Assembly: GCA_021816625.1 (NCBI GenBank) | Contig: JAKAXM010000003.1 | Coordinates: forward strand, 1-64,000 | Source of the DNA: Pseudomonadota bacterium | GTDB taxonomy: Bacteria; Pseudomonadota; Gammaproteobacteria; Acidiferrobacterales; Acidiferrobacteraceae | DNA length: 64,000 bases | Direction: 5' to 3' | In this document: positions 1 to 7,211 of the stretch, one piece after another | How the letters are laid out: the number at the start of each line of letters is the position of its first letter | How positions within the stretch are numbered: the stretch's first letter is position 1 | Position numbers and translations under genes: made by a program | Notes under the pieces: model-generated | The model's input: only the letters and a program-made list of their open reading frames with translations | Databases searched by the model: none | What the model was told of the DNA's origin: nothing

Positions 1-58
1 TCTCAACCAGAAGCAGCTGGCCACCCGCTGGGGCATCAGCGAGGCCATGCTGGAGTGA
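1..58 (+). CDS. C-terminal fragment of a helix-turn-helix protein (5' end outside window)
   Basis: An open frame enters from the left edge and stops at a TGA at 56-58. The visible residues LNQKQLATRWGISEAMLE look like the start of a MerR/excisionase-type helix-turn-helix (QKQLA-x-RWGIS). Proteins of this kind, common on mobile elements, usually continue after this helix with an Arg/Trp-rich wing, so the stop comes unusually early. It may be a truncated or decayed gene. It converges on the tmRNA gene, a frequent integration site for genomic islands. Function cannot be assigned from 18 residues; a DNA-binding role is a motif-based guess. Confidence 0.4.
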   Translation, partial: LNQKQLATRWGISEAMLE

Positions 59-74
59 ACACGTGGGAGCGCGC

Positions 75-106
75 AAGAAAAAGGCCAACCGAGAACGGTT
101 GACCTT
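75..106 (-). terminator. Intrinsic terminator of ssrA
   Basis: Just beyond the tmRNA 3' end, an 11-bp stem (81-91 with 96-106, one C/A mismatch) closes an AGAA/TTCT loop. On the minus strand it is followed by a T-rich run at 82-75. Position and polarity fit termination of the tmRNA transcript. The + strand side has a weaker TATATTTT tail, so it may also stop transcription from the left-edge gene. Confidence 0.7.
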
Positions 107-113
107 TATATTT

Positions 114-466
114 TGGTGGAGACGGCGGGAATCGAACCCGCGTCCGCAAACCCTCGGCCAGTCAGTTCTACATGCGTAGTCTGTCTATCATTTCACCTAC
201 CCCCTTCCGACAGACAGGACGAAGGACAGGTTGAGCCTGCTTGCGTTTAATGTCGCGCTAACAGGCACAGCACGACACGATCCTGCGTATATGACCGTTT
301 CATCCAAGCCCACAGGAAGAACCCGGGAAACGGTTAGCGGGGATTAAGCCGCTAAGGCGTAGTTGTCGTCGTTGGCAACTATAGTTTTGCAGTTGGATTT
401 ACGAGGAGCTCTGCACCTCGGCATGCCCTGAAGGCGTCGCAATCCACGTCGAAGCCGATCGTCCCC
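114..466 (-). ncRNA. ssrA: Transfer-messenger RNA (tmRNA)
   Basis: The 353-nt gene has a tRNA-like 5' end (GGGGACGATCGGCTTCGACG) pairing with a 3' end that carries a T-arm (GGTTCGATTCC) and an encoded CCA at 114-116. The internal reading frame at 376-344 encodes ANDDNYALAA followed by TAA, clearly homologous to the E. coli tag ANDENYALAA. tmRNA rescues stalled ribosomes and tags the nascent chain for proteolysis by ClpXP and related proteases. Its protein partner smpB lies 92 bp upstream on the same strand. The ends were set by acceptor-stem pairing. Confidence 0.95.
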
Positions 467-481
467 AGAAGCGGAAATCCT

Positions 482-510
482 ATCATAAGAGGGGTGGCCC
501 GGCAATTCAG
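482..510 (-). promoter_or_regulatory. Possible ssrA promoter
   Basis: Reading the minus strand, a good -10 (TATGAT, 487-482) lies 17 nt after a weak -35 (CTGAAT, 510-505). It would start transcription a few bases upstream of the mature tmRNA end, as expected for a precursor trimmed by RNase P. The -35 matches consensus at only three positions. Confidence 0.4.
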
Positions 511-558
511 CGAACATTCGTAAGGGCCTGCAACAGCCGGACTCAGTGAGAAAGCGCT

Positions 559-1029
559 TTAGTGCTGCTTTATGGCCCGCTCCTGCTCGCGTTCCGATTC
601 GCGCTCCTTCAAAGCGGCCCGTTTGTCGTGCTGTTTCTTGCCTTTAGCAAGTGCGATCTCGATCTTGGCGCGCCCGAATTTCCAGTACAAAGACAAGGGT
701 ACGAGTGTATAGCCGCGACGTTCGACAGCGCCGATGAGACGGCTAATCTCGAGCTTATGGAGTAAGAGCTTGCGGGTCCGAGTGGGGTCAGCCTTGACAT
801 GGGTTGAGGTCGTTTTTAGGGGCGAGAAGTGGGCCCCGAACAAAAAGATCTCGCCATTCTGAACGATCACGTAGCTTTCCTTCAGTTGCGCGCGGCCGTC
901 CCGCAGGCTTTTCGTCTCCCAGCCTTGCAATACGAGGCCCGCCTCGAACCGCTGTTCGATGAAATAGTCATGCCAGGCCTTCTTGTTCTGGGCTATGACG
1001 CGAGGTTCGGTGTCTTTGGGGCGGGGCAT
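559..1029 (-). CDS. smpB: SsrA-binding protein SmpB
   Basis: This 156-residue protein matches SmpB over its whole length. It binds the tRNA-like domain of tmRNA, delivers it to stalled ribosomes and mimics the missing anticodon arm. Family hallmarks visible are the OB-fold start ([17 protein letters not shown]), the [19 protein letters not shown] segment, the RTRKLLLHK loop, and a basic C-terminal tail (KGKKQHDKR...ERAIKQH) that enters the empty mRNA channel. Length is typical. It sits directly upstream of ssrA on the same strand, the classic arrangement, and is divergent from the SNF transporter. Confidence 0.97.
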   Translation of the reverse strand: MPRPKDTEPRVIAQNKKAWHDYFIEQRFEAGLVLQGWETKSLRDGRAQLKESYVIVQNGEIFLFGAHFSPLKTTSTHVKADPTRTRKLLLHKLEISRLIGAVERRGYTLVPLSLYWKFGRAKIEIALAKGKKQHDKRAALKERESEREQERAIKQH

Positions 1030-1106
1030 GGTCGGGCATGGTGCCCAAGGAGGGGCGGCGGCGCAAGCCCTATTCGCCGTGCCGGGGAATCGTTTAGAGT
1101 GCGGTT

Positions 1107-2453
1107 ATGTCCCGTCCGCCAGCACACCCCCTCGCCCTGTGGTCGTCCCCATCGCGGTTTTTTCTGGCCGCCTTGGGGGCCTTAGGCGGCATGGATACGT
1201 TCTCGGAATTTCCCTATCTCATGACCCATTACGGCGGCCTTGCGTTTGTCGCGGTCTATATGGGGGCTCTGCTGGCCGTGGCCTGGCCGCTGCTTGCCGC
1301 GGAGCTTGCCTTTGGCCGGCGCCAGCGTCTGACCGACGCCACCGCGGGGCTTGCGCAGGCCGTGTCAGGCCGCCTCGGGCGCTGGGCCCTGGGCGCTGCG
1401 GTGCTGGGCGGTTTCTTGATGTTTTGCTATGTCGCCGTGGTAACGGGCTGGATACTGTCGTATTTGCCGATGGTGCTCGGGGATGGCTTCCGCGCCGCCA
1501 CCCCCTCGTTCCTGGGCGCCTATTTCGATCACATGGTGGCCGCCCCCGGCACCCCGCTGGCCTGGGAGGCCTTCTTTCTGCTGCTCGTTTTCCTGGTACT
1601 CGGCGGCGGCGTTCGCGCCATCGAGGATCTGGCCTATGTCTTGATGCCGGGCCTGCTCGCGCTCTTCGTGGTGCTTATCCTGTTTGCAGCCAGTTCCGGC
1701 AGCTTTTTTGTCAGCGCCCCCTTCTTTATTGATCAGGGCGCGGCGCCGCTGCCGGTCCTGCTCATTGCCTTGTCGCAGGCGTTCTTTGGTCCCGGGCTGG
1801 GGACGGCCTCGTTTTTGGCCTACGGCACCTTTTTACCGGGTCGCGTTTCCCCCGGGAAAATCACCCTCGCCTTGCTCGTCGCCCAGACGCTCGCGGCCAC
1901 GCTCGGGGGCTTTGCGCTCGCGTCCCTGGTTTTTTCAGCCGGGCTGCGACCGCTTGCCGGCGGCGCCTTTCTTTTCGAGACACTACCGCTTGTGAGTGCA
2001 CGATTGACGCATGGGGTGCTGGTGGTCGCCCTTTGCTATGGGGGCCTCGTGGCGGCGGCCTGGCTATCGGCAGTCGCGTGGCTCGAGCCCGCCATGCAGA
2101 TCTTCGCGGGACGCGGGATCTCCCGTTTGCGGGCCGCTTGGGGGCTTGGGCTCACGGCATTTGTGATCGGCGTGGTGCTCACGCTTTCTTTGAAGTCCTG
2201 GGCCTTCTCGTTTACCTTCTTTGGGCGCCTAAAGACCTTCGGTTTGCTTGATGTCCTTATGATCCTCGCGGTAAATGTCCTGTTGCCGGTTGGCGCCGGC
2301 GGGCTGAGTGCGCGCATGGGGTGGGACGATGCGGGATTTTTGGGAATGGGACGCCGTTTCGGTGTCGGGCGCTTGTGGCCTTGGCTCTTGCGTATCCTGG
2401 TGCCGACGCTAGTCCTGGTCGTGATTGTCAGTGCACCGAGACTCATATTGTGA
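1107..2453 (+). CDS. SNF/NSS-family sodium-dependent transporter, divergent
   Basis: This 448-residue polytopic membrane protein has the length and hydrophobic pattern of neurotransmitter:sodium symporters (LeuT/MhsT type, 11-12 helices), which import amino acids or similar solutes with Na+. The N-terminal WSSPSRFFLAALGALGG...EFPYL aligns with LeuT TM1. Where LeuT has G26-N27-x-x-R30-F-P, this protein has D30-T31-F-S-E34-F-P: the Na1-ligand Asn and the extracellular-gate Arg are both replaced. Ion coupling may therefore differ, and substrate is unknown. It is divergent from smpB and overlaps ratA by 4 nt (GTGA), suggesting translational coupling. Confidence 0.8.
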   Translation: MSRPPAHPLALWSSPSRFFLAALGALGGMDTFSEFPYLMTHYGGLAFVAVYMGALLAVAWPLLAAELAFGRRQRLTDATAGLAQAVSGRLGRWALGAAVLGGFLMFCYVAVVTGWILSYLPMVLGDGFRAATPSFLGAYFDHMVAAPGTPLAWEAFFLLLVFLVLGGGVRAIEDLAYVLMPGLLALFVVLILFAASSGSFFVSAPFFIDQGAAPLPVLLIALSQAFFGPGLGTASFLAYGTFLPGRVSPGKITLALLVAQTLAATLGGFALASLVFSAGLRPLAGGAFLFETLPLVSARLTHGVLVVALCYGGLVAAAWLSAVAWLEPAMQIFAGRGISRLRAAWGLGLTAFVIGVVLTLSLKSWAFSFTFFGRLKTFGLLDVLMILAVNVLLPVGAGGLSARMGWDDAGFLGMGRRFGVGRLWPWLLRILVPTLVLVVIVSAPRLIL

Positions 2454-2884
2454 CGACGATTAGCAAAAGCGCGCTGGTGGCCTACAGCGCTGAGGAGATG
2501 TACGAGCTCGTGGCCGATGTCGAACGTTACCCGCAGTTCCTGCCCTGGTGTGCTGGCGCGCGGGTCCTCGAGCGCGATGCAGGCGGGCTCGTCGCGGAGA
2601 TCGACATGGCCTTTGGCGGGGTCCGCAAGACCTTCACCACCCGTAACGTCCATGCCCCCGGACGCATGGACATCCGCCTCGTGCGCGGGCCTTTCAGCCG
2701 TCTCGAGGGCTCCTGGCGATTTTCCCAGGTAGCCGACCTTGGCAGCCGCATCAGCCTGGATCTCGAATTCGATTTTGCGAGCCGTTTGCTTGCGCTGGCC
2801 GTGGGACCGGTATTTGGTACCATAGCCAACAGTCTGGTCGACAGCTTCAAGAAGCGGGCCCGCGAGGTTTATGGGCCCCGCTAA
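2450..2884 (+). CDS. ratA: START-domain ribosome-association protein RatA (COG2867)
   Basis: This 144-residue protein is of the RatA/Coq10-like START family. Characteristic stretches are AYSAEEMYELVADVERYPQFLPWC near the N-terminus and VDSFKKRAREVYG at the C-terminus. E. coli RatA was described as a toxin blocking 70S assembly; related Coq10 proteins bind ubiquinone, so the cellular role is not settled. I chose the GTG at 2450, which overlaps the upstream transporter stop, because homology begins at the next residues; an earlier in-frame ATG adds only non-homologous sequence. The ratA-rnfH pair is conserved. Confidence 0.92.
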   Translation: MTTISKSALVAYSAEEMYELVADVERYPQFLPWCAGARVLERDAGGLVAEIDMAFGGVRKTFTTRNVHAPGRMDIRLVRGPFSRLEGSWRFSQVADLGSRISLDLEFDFASRLLALAVGPVFGTIANSLVDSFKKRAREVYGPR

Positions 2885-3224
2885 GTTATGCGTCGAGGTC
2901 GTCTACGCGCTTGCCGAGCCCGACGTGCGCATCGTGCACCTGAAAGCCGGCAGTATCGTCTTGGACGCTATTCGCGAGTCAGGGCTTCTCCAGGATTACC
3001 CGGCGATCAATATGCGGGTCCAGCGTGTCGGTATTTTTGGCCGTTTTGTTGGGCTCACCGACCCGGTCAAGGCCCGTGACCGGGTCGAGATCTACGCGCC
3101 ATTGCCAGAGGATCCAAAGACTGCGCGCCGCAAGCGGGCCCGCCTTAAGAGTGGTCGTGCCCGTAAATATGGCGCGGTGTCGGCCGTGGGGTACCCACGA
3201 TACGCACGAGCCTGCCGTGTTTGA
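2871..3224 (+). CDS. rnfH: RnfH family protein (ubiquitin-like fold, UPF0125)
   Basis: This small protein contains the RnfH signatures VEVVYALAEP near the N-terminus and DRVEIYAPLPEDPKTARRKRA in the second half. The family has a beta-grasp fold and was named from an Rnf-electron-transport context, but its molecular function is unknown. It overlaps the end of ratA by 14 nt. At 117 residues it is about 20 longer than E. coli RnfH (96). The extra C-terminal tail lies in DNA that also encodes the C-terminus of convergent bamE. Confidence 0.9.
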   Translation: MGPAKLCVEVVYALAEPDVRIVHLKAGSIVLDAIRESGLLQDYPAINMRVQRVGIFGRFVGLTDPVKARDRVEIYAPLPEDPKTARRKRARLKSGRARKYGAVSAVGYPRYARACRV

Positions 3225-3492
3225 AAAATAGCGTGAAGTGCTCGGCTATCAGTGGCCGGTAGTTGCGCTTGAGCGAGTAATAGTAATCCCAGCGATTGCG
3301 GTGGAAGGGGTCGCGGATCGCCGGCGCCCCCAAATCATACGACACCTCGTTCTTCGTCATGCCAAGGTGTAGTCGCGCGATCATCCGCGTCGTAATGACA
3401 TTGCCTTGTTGAATGGTCGGGCGGTAGAGCAAATGGCATCCGCTCAGTGTCGCCGCGGCGAACACAAGGACGGGAACGGTCAGTTTGGGCAT
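3145..3492 (-). CDS. bamE: Outer membrane assembly lipoprotein BamE
   Basis: This 115-residue lipoprotein has a signal peptide ending in the lipobox LSGC (Cys19). It then shows the SmpA/OmlA-domain core: IQQGNVIT...RLHLGMTKNEVSYDLGAP, followed by a WDYYYSLKR segment. BamE is the small lipoprotein of the BAM complex that folds beta-barrels such as the TonB receptor encoded later in this window. Length is typical. Its 3' end overlaps rnfH by 80 bp in convergent orientation, and it is divergent from fur, the usual neighbour. Confidence 0.93.
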   Translation of the reverse strand: MPKLTVPVLVFAAATLSGCHLLYRPTIQQGNVITTRMIARLHLGMTKNEVSYDLGAPAIRDPFHRNRWDYYYSLKRNYRPLIAEHFTLFFKHGRLVRIVGTPRPTPRHIYGHDHS

Positions 3493-3585
3493 GGGGTTCT
3501 TTCTAGTTTACACTGGCTTTGAGTGGGCCGAAGGCGACAAAGTTACACTATCGACACCGGCAAGGCAAAACACGGGACGGACCTC

Positions 3586-4053
3586 ATGACCGACAGCGCG
3601 GATCTGAAGAAGGCAGGACTCAAGGCGACGCTGCCGCGTCTCAAGATATTGAGCATCCTAGATGAGACCCGGGTGCGGCATATGACCGCCGAGGACGTGT
3701 ATAAGGCCTTGTTGGATATGGGCGAAGAAGTAGGGCTCGCCACCGTCTACCGTGTCCTGACCCAGTTCGAAAGCGCGGGTCTTGTGATCCGCCACAATTT
3801 CGAGGGCGGACGCTCTGTGTTTGAGATGAACCAGGGCGGTCATCACGACCACATCGTATGCGTCGAGTGTGGCGAGGTGTTTGAGTTTTATGATCCGGCC
3901 ATAGAGGAGCGCCAGCGCCGAGTAGCCGAAACGCTAGGCTTTCATGTCGACAGCCACTCCCTTTATATGTACGGGGTCTGCGCGGGCATGAAGCGCGAAG
4001 GAAAGTGTTCCAAAAAGTCGACCGGGGCGCCAAGTAAGAGCGAACGGACTTAA
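3586..4053 (+). CDS. fur: Ferric uptake regulator Fur
   Basis: This 155-residue protein has the Fur layout: an N-terminal winged helix (LKATLPRLKIL...EVGLATVYRVLTQFESAGLV) and a metal-binding dimerisation domain with HHDH at 86-89, C92-x2-C95, H124 and C132. Fur represses iron-uptake genes when loaded with Fe(II). The His-rich C-terminal tail of E. coli Fur is replaced by a short Lys/Ser tail with an extra Cys141. The start at 3586 (MTDSADLKKAGLKAT) fits the family; an upstream in-frame start would add 21 unrelated residues. The stop overlaps that of the convergent GNAT gene. Confidence 0.95.
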   Translation: MTDSADLKKAGLKATLPRLKILSILDETRVRHMTAEDVYKALLDMGEEVGLATVYRVLTQFESAGLVIRHNFEGGRSVFEMNQGGHHDHIVCVECGEVFEFYDPAIEERQRRVAETLGFHVDSHSLYMYGVCAGMKREGKCSKKSTGAPSKSERT

Positions 4054-4523
4054 GGGGATGGCCGGTTAAGGTTGAGAAGTACCGCAACCTCGTCGCATTG
4101 GTTGTATTTGTAGCACTTTACGCAGACGTTCCAGACCTTCTCCGGGAGGGTGTCCATAGGGACGGTCACGAAGCCCAGTTTATGGAAGAAGGCCGGCACA
4201 TAGGTAAGGGCCATGAGGCGACGCAGCCCGAGTTGGCGGGCCTCGGCGATAATCCTTTGGACCATGAGGCGACCCAAGCCGTGTCGCTCGAATTCCTCGG
4301 CCACTACGAGACTGCGGACTTCGCCTAGATCCTCCGTAAAGATCTCGAGGGCGCCGACGGCGGCGACCTGCTCGCCGATGTCGATGACAAAGAAGTCACG
4401 CAGATGGCGATAGATCTCGTTCATGGTGCGCGGCAGGAGGTTGCCCTTGGCCGCGTAGATATCGAGGAAGTGGTGGATGAAGGGCACGTCGGAGATCCGG
4501 GCGGGCCGCACATTGGGAGTCAT
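4050..4523 (-). CDS. ArgA-type GNAT N-acetyltransferase, probable short N-acetylglutamate synthase
   Basis: This 157-residue single-domain GNAT protein carries the acetyl-CoA loop R80-H-G-L-G84. It closely resembles the acetyltransferase half of ArgA (COG1246): LLPRTMNEIYRHLRDF, then EDLGEVRSLVV, then ALTYVPAFFHKLGF. The C-terminal LPEKVWNVCVKCYKYNQCDE block with C134, C137 and C143 is typical of short, kinase-domain-less N-acetylglutamate synthases. The predicted reaction is acetyl-CoA plus glutamate to N-acetylglutamate, the first step of arginine synthesis, though another amino acid is possible. ATG 4523 follows a GGATAGGA ribosome site, 7 nt after the recN stop, so it is likely co-transcribed with recN. 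Confidence 0.8.
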   Translation of the reverse strand: MTPNVRPARISDVPFIHHFLDIYAAKGNLLPRTMNEIYRHLRDFFVIDIGEQVAAVGALEIFTEDLGEVRSLVVAEEFERHGLGRLMVQRIIAEARQLGLRRLMALTYVPAFFHKLGFVTVPMDTLPEKVWNVCVKCYKYNQCDEVAVLLNLNRPSP

Positions 4524-4530
4524 AGTTTTC

Positions 4531-6183
4531 CTATCCACGGAGCATATCGCGGGCAAGCGCCCGGGTCCGTGCGTTGATGGCAACGCCGCCCAGCATGCGC
4601 GCGATCTCCTCGATACGGCGCGCCTGCGTGAGAACCTCTACCGAGCTCAGGGTCCGGCCATCCGTTTCGGCCTTCGCGACGAGCAGGTGGTTGTCGCCTT
4701 GAGCGGCGACTTGCGGGAGATGGGTGATGCACAGGACTTGCCGGGTCTTGGCGAGCTCGTGGAGACGCAGCCCCACGATTTCGGCCACCGCACCTCCGAT
4801 ACCGACATCGACTTCATCGAAAACGAGGGTGGGTCCCGCGGCGACATCGGCGAGCACCACCTGTAACGCGAGACTGATGCGTGACAGTTCCCCACCGGAG
4901 GCTATCTTGGTGATGGGCTTTAGCGGGGCATCGTCGGCGGGGCTGACCAGAAACTCCACGGTCTCGCACCCGCCGGCAGAGAGCTCGATGGGCTCAAGCG
5001 CCACCCCAAAGCGCGCCCGCCCAAGACCCAGGCGCTGCATCTCTTCGCTCACGGCCGCGCTCAGGCGAGGTTGGGCGCGGCGGCGTTTTTCGGTCAGGAC
5101 CTGCGCGTAATGTTCGGCCTCCTTAGCGCGCCGCTCGACCTCGGCGGCGAGCGCTGCAAGCTGATCGTCATCGTCCTGTAACGTATCGTGTTCGGCGCGC
5201 AAGGTCAGCCATAGTGCGGAGAGCTCTTCGGGAGGGACCCGGTGTTTACGCGCCAGTTCGTGCCAGCGGCTCACGCGGGCGGTGAGCGCCGGTAGGTCCG
5301 TAGGTTCGGACTCGAGACTCGCCCCGACGCGGTTTAGGGCCGCCGCCGCCTCATTGATTTCCACGGCCGCGCTCGCGAGTAGGCCTTCCACTTCGGCCAG
5401 TCGCGGCTCATGGCGGATAAGCGCGCGGACCTGGGCGATGGCGGCCTCGAGGTTCGGGCCCAGGGCCTGATCGCCCTCGGCCAGCAGCCCCACGAGGTCT
5501 GTGATACCGGTTGCCAGTTCCTGGGCATGGGCCCAGCGTTTTTCGGTAGCGTTTAGTGTCTCCCATTCCCCCGCGTGGGGCTCGAGGGATTCGAGCTCCT
5601 CGAGCTGGTAATGCAGGAGTGAGGCGCGGGCCTTGCGCTGCTGCGCGTCCTCGATAAAGCGGCGTTGGTGCGCGCGCGCCGCCTGGAGCGCGGTCATCGT
5701 CTCGGCGAGCGCTTGCGCCTCGGGCTTGGCCTGCGCATAGGCATCGAGGAGCGCACGCTGGGCGTCTTTGCGCATCAAGGCGTGGTGTTCGTGTTGACCA
5801 TGGAGGTCAATCAGAAATTCCCCGAGTTCCCGGAGCTGCTGAACGGGTACGGGTGTGCCATTGATGAAGGCGCGCGATCGATCCTGACCGACGATCCGGC
5901 GAATGATACAGTCCCCCTGGTCACCCCCCAGATCGTGCGCCTGCAGCCAGGCCTGTGCGCTGTGCTCGGGTTCGAGATGGAAGGTGGCGACGATCTCGGC
6001 TGCGTCCGCCCCAGTTCGGATGACGCTTGCGTCGGCCCGATTCCCAAGTGCAAGGCCCAGCGCGTCTACGAGCAAGGATTTGCCGGCCCCGGTCTCGCCG
6101 GTCACGACCGACAGTCCGGCGCCCAGGGGTATCCGTAGCTCGTCTATGACGGCAAACGAGCGGATGAGGAGCTCCGAGAGCAT
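4531..6183 (-). CDS. recN: DNA repair ATPase RecN
   Basis: This 550-residue SMC-like protein acts in double-strand break repair. The N-terminal ATPase half carries Walker A (GETGAGKSLLVDALG) and a LHGQHEHHALM segment. A central coiled-coil region rich in Glu/Ala/Leu follows, and the C-terminal half has the ABC signature (ASGGELSRISLALQ) and Walker B (TLVFDEVDVGIGG). Length matches E. coli RecN (553). The start ATG at 6183 overlaps the nadK stop by one base (TAATG); a longer in-frame extension upstream lies inside nadK and has no homology. Order nadK-recN is conserved in gammaproteobacteria. Confidence 0.96.
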   Translation of the reverse strand: MLSELLIRSFAVIDELRIPLGAGLSVVTGETGAGKSLLVDALGLALGNRADASVIRTGADAAEIVATFHLEPEHSAQAWLQAHDLGGDQGDCIIRRIVGQDRSRAFINGTPVPVQQLRELGEFLIDLHGQHEHHALMRKDAQRALLDAYAQAKPEAQALAETMTALQAARAHQRRFIEDAQQRKARASLLHYQLEELESLEPHAGEWETLNATEKRWAHAQELATGITDLVGLLAEGDQALGPNLEAAIAQVRALIRHEPRLAEVEGLLASAAVEINEAAAALNRVGASLESEPTDLPALTARVSRWHELARKHRVPPEELSALWLTLRAEHDTLQDDDDQLAALAAEVERRAKEAEHYAQVLTEKRRRAQPRLSAAVSEEMQRLGLGRARFGVALEPIELSAGGCETVEFLVSPADDAPLKPITKIASGGELSRISLALQVVLADVAAGPTLVFDEVDVGIGGAVAEIVGLRLHELAKTRQVLCITHLPQVAAQGDNHLLVAKAETDGRTLSSVEVLTQARRIEEIARMLGGVAINARTRALARDMLRG

Positions 6184-7052
6184 TAAACCCTCCGCCCCCA
6201 GTTTAGCTTTTGGCGCAGCACCTCGTAGTGGTTGCGGCCCTCCGGATGTAGCAGGGTAACGGGCGTCTCCGCTCGACACACATGCAAGCGGTCACCGTTT
6301 TGCAAACGGAAATTCGATTGGCCGTCGAAGGTCACATGCGCACTTTGGTCGCTTACGAGGACGATCTCGACGCGGGATCCGCTGTGGACCACGATGGGTC
6401 TGTTGCTGAGCGTCTGTGGGCAGATCGGTACGAGAACGATGGCCGCTAACGTTGGGTGCAGGATCGGTCCCCCGGCTGACATCGCGTAGGCGGTCGATCC
6501 GGTCGGGGTAGCCACGATCATGCCATCGGCGCGCGAGCCGCTCACGAGCTGGCCATCGATACGGGTCTCGAACTCGATCAATCGCGCAAGCTCACCCTTG
6601 TTTACCACCACGTCATTCAAGGCAAGCCGCGTCAGTACCGGTACGCCGTCACGGATGATGGCCGCAGACAGCAGGAAGCGTTCCTCGGTCTGGTAGTGGC
6701 CGTCCAAGATATGGTCGATCATGCCAATGTTGTCGGTCGAGACGTCGGCCAAGAAGCCGAGCCGCCCGGCGTTGATCCCGATCAGGGGGACGTGGTGGAG
6801 GGCGAGGGTGCGCGCTACACCCAGCAAGGTCCCGTCCCCCCCGAGCACAATGGCAAGGTCGATCTCTGTGCCGATGCGTTCCAGGGCGCAGGTAGGGACG
6901 TCTCGCATACCGAGGGCTGCGGCGGTTTCGGCCTCGACCACGATCCCGAGCGCCCGAGCCTTAAGTAAACCGTAGAGCCGCTCCAGGAGTTCCCGGCCAC
7001 CCCGGTCACCATATTTACCGAATAAACCGACGCGCCCGATCGACGCCTTCAT
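6183..7052 (-). CDS. nadK: NAD kinase
   Basis: This 289-residue enzyme phosphorylates NAD to NADP. The GGDGT motif (VLGGDGTLLGVAR) with its catalytic Asp, the GRLGFLAD segment, LNDVVV, and ADGMIVATPTGSTAYAMSAGGPI are all present and in order. Two starts compete: GTG 7058 and ATG 7052. I prefer ATG 7052, which sits 5-6 nt after GAGGGAG and begins MKASIGRVGLFGKYG as in homologues. recN follows with one-base overlap. Divergent hrcA begins 159 bp away across the CIRCE-bearing intergenic region. Confidence 0.95.
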   Translation of the reverse strand: MKASIGRVGLFGKYGDRGGRELLERLYGLLKARALGIVVEAETAAALGMRDVPTCALERIGTEIDLAIVLGGDGTLLGVARTLALHHVPLIGINAGRLGFLADVSTDNIGMIDHILDGHYQTEERFLLSAAIIRDGVPVLTRLALNDVVVNKGELARLIEFETRIDGQLVSGSRADGMIVATPTGSTAYAMSAGGPILHPTLAAIVLVPICPQTLSNRPIVVHSGSRVEIVLVSDQSAHVTFDGQSNFRLQNGDRLHVCRAETPVTLLHPEGRNHYEVLRQKLNWGRRV

Positions 7053-7137
7053 GGCCACTCCCTCATGACAGCAACACTAACATGGGCGCAAGTGGGCGAC
7101 CAGAGCGACGGCGCCGCCCTGCCACCCCCGTTACGAG

Positions 7138-7166
7138 TTGACACCAAAAGCCGCTGTTGGTAGCGT
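7138..7166 (+). promoter_or_regulatory. Predicted sigma-70 promoter of hrcA-grpE
   Basis: A perfect -35 (TTGACA, 7138-7143) is separated by 17 nt from a weaker -10 (TAGCGT, 7161-7166). Transcription would begin about 7173, inside the CIRCE operator, the usual geometry for HrcA repression. Confidence 0.65.
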
Positions 7167-7170
7167 GCCC

Positions 7171-7197
7171 CTGGCACTCTCACTGTGTGAGTGCTAA
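7171..7197 (+). promoter_or_regulatory. CIRCE operator for HrcA
   Basis: The inverted repeat CTGGCACTC-N9-GAGTGCTAA matches the CIRCE consensus TTAGCACTC-N9-GAGTGCTAA: 7 of 9 in the left arm, 9 of 9 in the right, with the exact spacer. It lies between the predicted promoter and the hrcA start at 7212, so HrcA should repress its own operon and release it on heat stress. Confidence 0.9.
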
Positions 7198-7211
7198 GAG
7201 GAGGAGTAACC

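Noticed and set aside
1107-1732. Several long + strand frames (983-1732, 1684-1995, 2033-2251) parallel to the SNF transporter
   Set aside because: They are shifted-frame shadows of the transporter: GC-rich, Arg/Gly-rich, with no homology or ribosome sites.
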